Shown here piece by piece: positions 1 through 5,870 of a stretch of DNA of 6,272 nucleotides (its first letter is position 1; every line of letters begins with the position of its first letter). The translations under genes were made by a program, and so were the position numbers. Below the pieces are notes generated by a model. The model did no database searches. It was not told the origin of the DNA and saw only the letters and a list, made by a program, of their open reading frames with translations. The stretch lies in the NCBI GenBank assembly GCA_021851985.1, contig JAJZOS010000045.1, forward strand, positions 1 through 6,272, read 5' to 3'. This stretch comes from Microcaldota archaeon (GTDB lineage: Archaea > Micrarchaeota > Micrarchaeia > Micrarchaeales > CABMGC01).

Positions 1-843
1 TACTTCGTATCTTCCAACAGCGTCTGGCACTATTGTTTCAACTGCAGCTCCTGCACTTAGCTGCTTCATCTCCTTTTCAAGCCTTGCTATAACCCCCTTG
101 CAGTCAAGCTTTGTTCCATCTATCGTTATTTTGGGTTCATTCATGCGCATATCAAGCTGCTTCTTTACGTTTGCAACTGCAGTACCGTTTATCCTGCCCT
201 CCCTATCGCCCTTTGTGCATACGGCTCCACGCACTCCAACTATATCTGGATTTATCCTTGTCAATTCGTCAAAGTTCTCAAGCCTCAGCGATCCGGACAG
301 CGCAGTAGACATGCCTAACTCCTTCGATTCAATTACCATATCTGCAAGTTGGCTTTCTTTTATGAAGTCGAATAGGTTGCGCCCGTCCTTCGTAAGCGTA
401 TCTATAAGTATGCCGTCGCTTTCACTCTCCTCGCCAAGTTTAACCACGCTTTTCGGGTCTATCCCCTTGTATAGATGGCTGTCAGCGAATGTGGCCGCAA
501 TAAGTTTTGTGTCGAATCCATTCAAGGATTTTTTGCATTCCTTGAGTATTCTGAGCGCCATGTCATAATCAGTATTGACAAAACCTACCTTTACAGAAGT
601 TGCATTCAGCGCAGCTGCTCCATAAACCGCAAGCGCAACTGTGCCTGGCTGGTTTGGTACAACTCCTAGAGTGACGCTGACATGTATCTTTTCTGGAAAT
701 GCATCCCTGCATTCCTTTATCACAGGGGGGAAGTTAGATCCAACAGTCATCTCCTTAAGATTCTTTACGTCTACTATGTCCGCTTTTCCTTTTACAGCCT
801 CTTTTGCTTCGTACAAATCCTGTACACTGACCATCAGCATCAT
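1..843 (-). CDS. mfnB: (5-formylfuran-3-yl)methyl phosphate synthase with C-terminal TusA-like domain (3' end beyond window)
   Basis: The minus strand encodes 281 residues without a stop, so the C-terminus lies outside the window. Residues 1-232 are a full MfnB (DUF556/UPF0264) TIM-barrel enzyme, which in methanogens joins two glyceraldehyde-3-phosphate molecules into the furan phosphate precursor of methanofuran. The active-site residues known from Methanocaldococcus MfnB are all visible: Asp25 and Schiff-base Lys27 in DIVDVKN, Lys85 in VKVG, and Asp148/Lys152 in the DTLTKDG segment. The family signature VRGAVCTKGDREGRING lies at 204-220. After a short linker, residues 238-281 resemble a TusA/SirA sulfur carrier: a beta strand, then LDCKG with Cys248 where TusA has its sulfur-accepting Cys, then a Lys/Glu-rich helix and an SAGAAVE turn and strand. 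The Pro that normally follows the Cys is Lys. The ATG at 843 fits the family N-terminus best; ATGs at 840 and 834 are also possible. The MfnB call is firm; the TusA call is by pattern and incomplete. Confidence 0.9.
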   Translation of the reverse strand, partial: MMLMVSVQDLYEAKEAVKGKADIVDVKNLKEMTVGSNFPPVIKECRDAFPEKIHVSVTLGVVPNQPGTVALAVYGAAALNATSVKVGFVNTDYDMALRILKECKKSLNGFDTKLIAATFADSHLYKGIDPKSVVKLGEESESDGILIDTLTKDGRNLFDFIKESQLADMVIESKELGMSTALSGSLRLENFDELTRINPDIVGVRGAVCTKGDREGRINGTAVANVKKQLDMRMNEPKITIDGTKLDCKGVIARLEKEMKQLSAGAAVETIVPDAVGRYEV

Positions 844-871
844 AAAAACGCCAATATTTAATCGCTGAAAA

Positions 872-880
872 ATTTAATAA
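872..880 (-). promoter_or_regulatory. Probable TATA box of the mfnB fusion gene
   Basis: Read on the minus strand this is TTATTAAAT, about 33 bases before the ATG at 843, which predicts transcription starting a few bases before that codon. A second AT-rich stretch at 854-861 is too close to the start codon to serve as a TATA box for it. Confidence 0.4.
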
Positions 881-888
881 GCCTACGG

Positions 889-938
889 CACTCAAAGAAA
901 TCCCGTGGCGGCCATGCTTTAGAGTGGGGATGAATCGG
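889..938 (+). ncRNA. GC-rich structured patch, possible relic of an IS200/IS605-type right end (reRNA/omega-RNA scaffold)
   Basis: The patch stands out as GC-rich and foldable within an AT-rich intergenic gap. ATCCC at 900-904 can pair with GGGAT at 927-931, TGGC at 906-909 faces GCCA at 911-914, and CACTC at 889-893 can pair with GAGTG at 922-926. The first and last of these would form a pseudoknot. The arrangement of CCGTGGC, then CTTTAG, then GTGGGGATGAATCGG recalls the conserved right ends of IS200/IS605 and IS1341-like elements, which encode the 3' scaffold of TnpB guide RNAs. No tnpB or tnpA lies next to it; the plus strand upstream is antisense to mfnB. It could instead be another small RNA or chance. 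The assignment rests on remembered motif shape only. Confidence 0.3.
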
Positions 939-956
939 CCTGCAACCAGTGCAATG

Positions 957-968
957 TTAAAAACAGGA
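957..968 (-). terminator. Weak T-run after msrB
   Basis: Just past the msrB stop the minus strand reads CCTGTTTTTAA, a run of five T. Short T-runs without a hairpin can end archaeal transcription, but this one is short and so only suggestive. Confidence 0.25.
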
Positions 969-1343
969 TTACTTTTCTGATTTTTTAGGTATAAACTTCA
1001 AGGATATGGAATTCACGCAATGTCTTGTATTCTTTTCAGTAAATCCTTCCCCATAGAATATATGGCCCAAATGCGCCCCGCATCTTGCACATTCTATCTC
1101 AATCCTTACTCCATCAGGATCCGGCAGCTTCTTAACGGCTCCCTTTATTTCCTGGTCGAAACTGGGCCATCCGCAGTGCGCATCGAACTTGCTTTCAGAT
1201 CTGTATAGCTCTGCTCCGCATCTTCTGCATACATATGTGCCTTCATCAAAATTATTTTCGTATTCCCCGGAAAATGGTGCCTCTGTGCCTTTATGCACTA
1301 TCACCTTTTCCTCTTCAGCTGTAAGCTTGTTTAGTTTCAACAC
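969..1343 (-). CDS. msrB: Peptide-methionine (R)-S-oxide reductase MsrB
   Basis: This cytoplasmic enzyme reduces the R epimer of methionine sulfoxide in proteins. Numbered from the GTG at 1343 (124 aa), the N-terminal family motif KGTEAPFSGEY lies at 18-28. The structural zinc site has two Cys pairs, Cys39/Cys42 (CRRC) and Cys85/Cys88 (CARC). The substrate-site motif CGWPSF is at 57-62, GAHLGHIF at 89-96, and catalytic Cys109 sits in RHCVNSISLKF. Cys57 is a candidate resolving Cys for thioredoxin-type recycling. An upstream TTG at 1358 is in frame, but GTG 1343 gives the usual MsrB N-terminus and falls about 26 bases from the centre of the TATA box at 1365-1372, as expected for a leaderless transcript; TTG at 1340 is a further possibility. 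It is a single-domain MsrB of normal length, divergent from nnrD. Confidence 0.93.
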   Translation of the reverse strand: MLKLNKLTAEEEKVIVHKGTEAPFSGEYENNFDEGTYVCRRCGAELYRSESKFDAHCGWPSFDQEIKGAVKKLPDPDGVRIEIECARCGAHLGHIFYGEGFTEKNTRHCVNSISLKFIPKKSEK

Positions 1344-1364
1344 GATAAACAGACACAATATCCA

Positions 1365-1372
1365 TATATAAA
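1365..1372. promoter_or_regulatory. Shared divergent TATA box for msrB and nnrD
   Basis: TATATAAA on the plus strand is TTTATATA on the minus strand. Its centre lies about 28 bases before the nnrD ATG at 1397 and about 26 bases before the msrB GTG at 1343. Both distances suit an archaeal TATA box with transcription starting at or near the start codon. No other good TATA box is seen for either gene, so one core element probably serves both directions. The box runs into an ATGCAT palindrome at 1372-1377. Confidence 0.6.
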
Positions 1373-1396
1373 TGCATTTAAGGCAAATAGAATCTT

Positions 1397-2269
1397 ATGG
1401 CGTATTCTGTCATAAGCAGAAAGGACATCGTCATTCAAGAGCGCGATGCATTCGCAGATAAAAATTCGGCAAGAGTTGCAATAATATCCGGGAGTTCAGA
1501 ATATTACGGTGCGCCTTCCATAGCTTCAAATGCTGCACTTAACAGCCTTGCTGCGCTGCGTGCCGGATCAGGGTATGTGCATACTCTTGTTCCTGAATCA
1601 ATACTTGATCTTGTAAGGAAATTTTCACCGAATATGGTTGTAAATGCAATTGGAAAGGATACAATAAGATTCAATGAAAAATCAAAATCCGCAATTCAAA
1701 AGGCGGATGCAGTAATAATAGGGATGGGCATTGGAAAATCTAAAAAGGCTTTTGCGGAGGCCAAAAAAATCCTTGATTTCTGCATTGCTGAAGGAAAGAA
1801 AGTGCTACTTGATGCAGAAGCAATAAATCTAATAAAGGAGCATAGAAATCATTCAGTTTCTGCAAAAAATACTGTGATCACTCCGCATGACGGAGAATTC
1901 TTCAGGCTAAGCGGAATTAAGGTGTCCAAGAGAAGCATTGAGGAAAGAGCAAATGCTGCAATGGATGCAGCGGAGCGGTTCAATGTTTGCGTAGTGCTTA
2001 AAGGCCATATAACTGCCATAAGTGATGGCGAACTTACTAAAGTCAATGTTTCAAAAAACCCTGCCCTTGCCACAATGGGCAGCGGAGATGCGTTAAGTGG
2101 AATAATAGGTGCAATGATGTCATTGAAACTGAGCACGATTGACTCCTCGGTTACTGGTGTATATATCCATTCGATGATAGGTGAGTCCTTGTACAGAAAA
2201 AAAGGAGAGCATGTCATAGCAATGGATATAATAGATGAAATACCTGCCATTATGAAAAGATATGTGTAG
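1397..2269 (+). CDS. nnrD: ADP/ATP-dependent (S)-NAD(P)H-hydrate dehydratase, stand-alone
   Basis: This ribokinase-fold (YjeF C-terminal/CARKD) enzyme spends ADP or ATP to dehydrate damaged NADH or NADPH hydrate back to working cofactor. The 290 residues show the family blocks in order: GSGYV at 57-61 after an Ala-rich helix, the glycine-rich DAVIIGMGIG at 104-113, DAEAIN at 139-144, TPHDGEF at 162-168, VVLKGHITAI at 199-208, and NPALATMGSGD at 221-231, where Asp231 is the expected catalytic base. The N-terminal epimerase domain (NnrE/YjeF_N), often fused in bacteria and many archaea, is absent, so epimerisation would need a separate gene or occur spontaneously. The ATG at 1397 is leaderless with respect to the shared TATA box and no ribosome binding site is seen. 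The gene converges on the phosphohexomutase gene with 7 bases between stops. Confidence 0.92.
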   Translation: MAYSVISRKDIVIQERDAFADKNSARVAIISGSSEYYGAPSIASNAALNSLAALRAGSGYVHTLVPESILDLVRKFSPNMVVNAIGKDTIRFNEKSKSAIQKADAVIIGMGIGKSKKAFAEAKKILDFCIAEGKKVLLDAEAINLIKEHRNHSVSAKNTVITPHDGEFFRLSGIKVSKRSIEERANAAMDAAERFNVCVVLKGHITAISDGELTKVNVSKNPALATMGSGDALSGIIGAMMSLKLSTIDSSVTGVYIHSMIGESLYRKKGEHVIAMDIIDEIPAIMKRYV

Positions 2270-2276
2270 CTCTTAT

Positions 2277-3638
2277 CTACTTCAGCATTTCGAGCGCATA
2301 ATTTAACTCCTTGCTTCCAAGAATCAAAAGTTCGTCTGCCCTTCCGGCATCCTTGGATTCAGAAACCATCTTTATCTTTGGGGTGGTGTTAGAAGCCCTT
2401 ACTATGAACCAGCCATCCTTTGTCCTGGCTTTTACTCCGTCTATTGTAAGAAGTTCAAAGCCTTTTTTTGACAAATTATCTTTCAGTATATCGATTGCCC
2501 TGAATTTTTTTCCATCTTCCACATCGAACTCCTTGATCCTGCGCTCATATTTTGGAAGTTCATCGACCAGCTGGGAAAGCTTTTTTCCTGAATTAGATAC
2601 GAGTTCTGCCATCTTTGCTGCTGCAAAGAACGCGTCGTCAAAATAATATGTCGTATTGAAATATATGTGGCCTGATATTTCTCCTCCAAGAGCCCCGCCC
2701 TTTTCCACCATCATGCTCTCAATCGGACCATGGCCTACCCTGGTTACAATCGGTTTCCCGCCCTTCTTATTTACTACTTCCTCTATGGCATCACTGCAGC
2801 TTACCTCATATACTACTGTTTCGCCTTTTTTGAGCATGTTGTTTGCGAAAAGTGCAAGACAGGTATCTCCCCCGAGCACCTCTCCTTTCTCATCAACAAA
2901 TATCGCCCTGTCGCCATCCCCGTCAAAAGCTACTCCAAAATCCAACTTTTTGTTCTTTACAAGATTCCTCAATTCGGTTATTGTTTCCGGTTTTGGCTCA
3001 GGATTCCTTGAAGGGAATCGTCCATCAGGGACATCATTTATTGCGATTACCTCTACAGGCATTCCAGAAAACATTGAAACGGCAAATTCTGATGAAGCTC
3101 CATTTCCCGGGTCTATACCTATTTTGACCTTCCGCGACAATTTATTGTGCTCCATCACAAAGTCTTTGTAGTCATCAAGCACCTTCTGCCTTTTATCGAT
3201 CAGGGCTCCCGCATTTCCGGATTCAGTAAACTGCCTCTTTACAAGTATCTCTTTTATCCTTTCCAATCCTTCTCCCCAGCCAAGCACCTTTGCGCCCTTT
3301 CCGCACATCTTAAATCCGTTCCATTCTGGCGGATTGTGGCTTGCGCTTACTGCCACTCCTCCATCGAGTCCGTAATGTGCTATTGTAAAGTAGAGCAGAG
3401 GAGTTGGTGCTATGCCTATAAACCATACTTCAGCTCCGCAATTTATCAGCGATTCAATAAATGGCACTGTAAGTGCCTTATTGCTTGTCCTCACATCCAT
3501 ACTTACTGCTATCCTTTTTCCGTTCAAGAATGTAGCATACGCCTTTGCAGCAAGCGAAGCAAATTCGCTGTCTATGTCCGTAGGGTAGATGCCGCGTATG
3601 TCATAAGCTCTGAATATTTCATCCTTTATCTTAACCAT
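2277..3638 (-). CDS. Phosphomannomutase/phosphoglucomutase (alpha-D-phosphohexomutase family)
   Basis: This cytoplasmic enzyme moves phosphate between C1 and C6 of mannose or glucose phosphates, feeding sugar nucleotides for glycans. Its 453 residues show the four family sites in order: the N-terminal AYDIRGIYP at 11-19; catalytic loop VSASHNP with phosphoserine Ser100; metal loop DGDGDR at 239-244 with Asp239, Asp241 and Asp243; sugar loop GEISGH at 319-324; and phosphate loop RASNTTPKIK at 414-423. The sugar loop GE(M/I)SGH is typical of PMM/PGM enzymes rather than phosphoglucosamine mutases, though substrate choice cannot be proven from sequence. One oddity is Thr419 where the phosphate loop usually has Glu (SNTEP). 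The ATG at 3638 is close to the family N-terminus. The gene diverges from the MFS transporter and converges with nnrD. It resembles manB genes of archaea. Confidence 0.93.
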   Translation of the reverse strand: MVKIKDEIFRAYDIRGIYPTDIDSEFASLAAKAYATFLNGKRIAVSMDVRTSNKALTVPFIESLINCGAEVWFIGIAPTPLLYFTIAHYGLDGGVAVSASHNPPEWNGFKMCGKGAKVLGWGEGLERIKEILVKRQFTESGNAGALIDKRQKVLDDYKDFVMEHNKLSRKVKIGIDPGNGASSEFAVSMFSGMPVEVIAINDVPDGRFPSRNPEPKPETITELRNLVKNKKLDFGVAFDGDGDRAIFVDEKGEVLGGDTCLALFANNMLKKGETVVYEVSCSDAIEEVVNKKGGKPIVTRVGHGPIESMMVEKGGALGGEISGHIYFNTTYYFDDAFFAAAKMAELVSNSGKKLSQLVDELPKYERRIKEFDVEDGKKFRAIDILKDNLSKKGFELLTIDGVKARTKDGWFIVRASNTTPKIKMVSESKDAGRADELLILGSKELNYALEMLK

Positions 3639-3673
3639 TTTTCACGCCCAATATACAAACAGTATGCAATCAA

Positions 3674-3681
3674 TATATAAA
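3674..3681 (-). promoter_or_regulatory. Probable TATA box of the phosphohexomutase gene
   Basis: On the minus strand this reads TTTATATA, centred about 39 bases before the ATG at 3638, predicting a start near 3651 and a leader of about 13 bases. The same minus-strand string CATTTATATAT occurs at the msrB promoter. The element is also TATATAAA on the plus strand. Confidence 0.5.
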
Positions 3682-3692
3682 TGAGTGACACA

Positions 3693-3700
3693 TTATAAAT
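3693..3700 (+). promoter_or_regulatory. Probable TATA box of the MFS transporter gene
   Basis: TTATAAAT is centred about 31 bases before the ATG at 3728, predicting a start near 3722 and a leader of about five bases. It runs straight into ATGCAT, as at the nnrD promoter; the 11-base string TATAAATGCAT is identical at 1367-1377 and 3694-3704. Confidence 0.55.
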
Positions 3701-3727
3701 GCATCTTTATTTTTTACAGGAAAAAGC

Positions 3728-5149
3728 ATGGATGGAAATCCGAATGAAAATATAATACTTTTGTTAGTGGTAATAGGAACCCTAATGGCTTCTATAGATT
3801 CGACGATAGTGCTGCTTGCATTTCCTGCAATAACCGCCGCTCTACATTCAAGCATATCCACCATAATCTGGGTCATACTTGTTTACATAATAGTTGTGGC
3901 GGTGTTCTCCACGCAGCTTGGGCGGATAGGCGATATATACGGGAGGGGCAGGATGTTCAATCTTGGGTTTGTGATATTTACTGTTGCTTCTTTCCTATGC
4001 GGCATTGCTCCAAACGACATATTGCTGATATTCTTCAGGGCTATACAGGCTTTTGGAGGCGCATTGGTCTCTTCAAACAGCGGTGCGATAATAGCCGATA
4101 CGTTTGAAACCCACAGGATAGGGAGGGCTTATGGCTTCACAACAATGAGCTGGAACATAGGCGCACTTCTTGGGATTCTCCTTGGAGGAGTGATAACCAC
4201 ATTCATAGGATATCAGTACATATTTTTCATAAATGTACCTATAGGGATAGTTGCAGTGCCCATCGGCATCAAGTATCTTAAGGACAAGTCCAAGAAAAAT
4301 GAGTCGGTTGACATTCTTGGAATGGGTGTATTGGGGCTTTCAATAGCTGCAATATCCTATGCTGGAATAGAATATGCATCGGTAGGCTACAGCGCTTTCT
4401 ACGCTTTGCTGTTCCTGGCAGGCATAATATTGCTGCTGATATTTATTGCAATAGACAGGAAGGCAAAGATGCCAACAATAAATTTCTCAATGTTCTCGAA
4501 CAGAGTGTTCAGAAACTCGATCTTTGCCTCTCTGTTCCAGGGCATGGGATTCATGGGTGTAACATTTCTGCTTATAATGTACCTTCAGGGAGTAAGGGGT
4601 ATGAATCCACTTTATGCCTCCTTTGTTCTGCTTCCAGGATACATAGTCAGCAGCATATTCTCTCCGATAATGGGCAGGTTTGCAGACAAGCATGGAGCGC
4701 AGAAGATTGCTACAGTCGGTCTTCTCTTCATGATCATAGGCATAGTATTTTATATAATATTTCTCAATGCAACTTCTCCTCTTTACTATATAGTTGCAGG
4801 TACGATACTTACTGGCTTCGGCGGTGCAATGTTCTGGCCTTCAAACAACAGTGCAGTAATGGCCAACGTGGACAGCAAGCTTAGAGGTGCCGCATCCGGG
4901 ACTCTCAGGCTTTTCAGTAGCATAGGACTTATAGGCAGCTTCATAATCGCATTTGTAGCTGCTGCTTCTGCAATCCCAAGAAATCTAGCATTTGAGATAT
5001 TCGTAGGAACATCAAAGGTAATAGGTGGCATAGGCCAGTCCTTTGTCAGTGGTATGCACAGTGCATTCATAGTGCTCGTTCTAATGCTCGTACTGGCAAG
5101 CATATTCTCATTTATACGTGGAAAGGAGGATAGACACAGAAAAGTGTAA
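3728..5149 (+). CDS. MFS transporter, DHA2-type (14 transmembrane helices), probable exporter
   Basis: This 473-residue polytopic membrane protein looks like the DHA2 (EmrB/QacA) branch of the major facilitator superfamily, proton-coupled exporters of drugs and other small compounds. About 14 hydrophobic helices can be placed, near 8-28, 45-63, 77-94, 98-118, 135-157, 161-182, 198-217, 222-243, 265-285, 296-314, 328-347, 353-371, 393-414 and 445-464. Helix 1 has the family motif around Asp24 (SIDSTIVLLAFPAI). Motif A follows as GRIGDIYGRGR at 65-75, and motif B has Arg104 and Gln107 in RAIQAFGGA. The antiporter motif C region, GALLGILLGG at 145-154, has Ile150 where drug antiporters usually have Pro. 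The tail is short and basic. Substrate and even direction of transport are not determinable from sequence. pyrE follows after 113 bases with its own promoter, so the two are probably separate units. Confidence 0.88.
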   Translation: MDGNPNENIILLLVVIGTLMASIDSTIVLLAFPAITAALHSSISTIIWVILVYIIVVAVFSTQLGRIGDIYGRGRMFNLGFVIFTVASFLCGIAPNDILLIFFRAIQAFGGALVSSNSGAIIADTFETHRIGRAYGFTTMSWNIGALLGILLGGVITTFIGYQYIFFINVPIGIVAVPIGIKYLKDKSKKNESVDILGMGVLGLSIAAISYAGIEYASVGYSAFYALLFLAGIILLLIFIAIDRKAKMPTINFSMFSNRVFRNSIFASLFQGMGFMGVTFLLIMYLQGVRGMNPLYASFVLLPGYIVSSIFSPIMGRFADKHGAQKIATVGLLFMIIGIVFYIIFLNATSPLYYIVAGTILTGFGGAMFWPSNNSAVMANVDSKLRGAASGTLRLFSSIGLIGSFIIAFVAAASAIPRNLAFEIFVGTSKVIGGIGQSFVSGMHSAFIVLVLMLVLASIFSFIRGKEDRHRKV

Positions 5150-5232
5150 ATCGGATTTAAAAATTTTGTGGCTGTTTAAGGAATTCAGGGACAACTGCGC
5201 TTCATTGCAGGTATGAATCAGATACTAATGCC

Positions 5233-5240
5233 TTTTTATA
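5233..5240 (+). promoter_or_regulatory. TATA box of pyrE
   Basis: TTTTTATA is centred 26 bases before the pyrE ATG at 5263, the ideal spacing for a leaderless archaeal transcript. The rest of the gap 5150-5232 holds only AT-rich sequence with no other feature that can be supported. Confidence 0.65.
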
Positions 5241-5262
5241 GATTTTATTAATATACCTAATC

Positions 5263-5856
5263 ATGGAAAGCATAGCCGAGATACTTGCTAAAAGGAAGCT
5301 TCTATTGATAGGAGATTATAAGCTAGGCTCAGGTAAGCCAACTCCTTATTACATAAATCTGCGCAAGCTGCCTAGTTATCCTGAATTCAAGTATGTTGTT
5401 GATCTTGCAGTTTCAAAGTTAAGCAGCCAGGACTTTGATTATGTCCTTGGAGTCGCAACTGCGGGAGTTCCTCTTGCATCTTTCATAGCAGCCAAGATGG
5501 ATAAGCCTCTTGGATACGCAAGGGCAGAGAAAAAGGGCTATGGAAACAACAGCCTGATAGAAGGCGAAGTTAGCGGCAAGAAGGTTGTTGTGGTAGACGA
5601 CGTAATGGTAAGCGGCGAGGCTGCTCTTATTGCAGTCAATGAAGCGCAGAAGGCAGGCGCGCACATATCCTCTGTTCTTGTGATAGTGGACAGGGAAGAG
5701 GGAGGCTCAGCACTGATAAGGGAGAAAGGCATGAATCTGATATCCCTTTGCAGCATGAGGGACATAGCAAACGAGATGATAGAAAAGGGTCTTTTGGGAA
5801 ACAAGGAAGCGGCTATTGTCAAAGAGTACCTAAATTGCAATCTTAAGCTCAAGTGA
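5263..5856 (+). CDS. pyrE: Orotate phosphoribosyltransferase
   Basis: The enzyme joins orotate to PRPP to make orotidine monophosphate in de novo pyrimidine synthesis, in the cytoplasm. The 197 residues match the family: substrate-binding TPYYINLRKL at 27-36, GVATAGVPLASFIA at 63-76, the catalytic-loop block YARAEKKGYG at 85-94 with Arg87 and Lys91, and the PRPP loop VVVVDDVMVSGEA at 108-120 with the acidic pair Asp112/Asp113. Two details differ from the usual pattern: the PRPP loop reads VSG where most type I phosphoribosyltransferases have TTG, and Ala88 stands where many OPRTases have a Lys next to the Arg. Neither rules out activity. No UMP-synthase partner (pyrF) is adjacent. The ATG is fixed by the leaderless promoter and by family length. 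The gene converges with the CDGSH gene, with 14 bases between them. Confidence 0.92.
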   Translation: MESIAEILAKRKLLLIGDYKLGSGKPTPYYINLRKLPSYPEFKYVVDLAVSKLSSQDFDYVLGVATAGVPLASFIAAKMDKPLGYARAEKKGYGNNSLIEGEVSGKKVVVVDDVMVSGEAALIAVNEAQKAGAHISSVLVIVDREEGGSALIREKGMNLISLCSMRDIANEMIEKGLLGNKEAAIVKEYLNCNLKLK

Positions 5857-5870
5857 ATTGAGTCTCTGTT

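Noticed and set aside
98..568. Long plus-strand open frame of 156 codons
   Set aside because: It is antisense to mfnB, whose catalytic motifs are clear on the other strand, and its Ser/Pro/Phe-rich translation has no family motif.
926..980. Possible C/D box small RNA, with GGATGA as C box and a CTGA near 977
   Set aside because: The C box is imperfect, the internal D' and C' boxes are missing, and the CTGA lies inside the msrB coding region.
3147..3680. Plus-strand open frame of 177 codons
   Set aside because: It lies opposite the N-terminal part of the phosphohexomutase gene, whose motifs fix the coding strand.
3714..3727. AGGAAAA as a ribosome binding site for the transporter
   Set aside because: The match to the archaeal consensus is weak, and the TATA box predicts that transcription begins within or after it.
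5204..5251. Small frame starting at an ATG between the transporter and pyrE
   Set aside because: It has only about a dozen codons, overlaps the pyrE TATA box, and has no start signal of its own.
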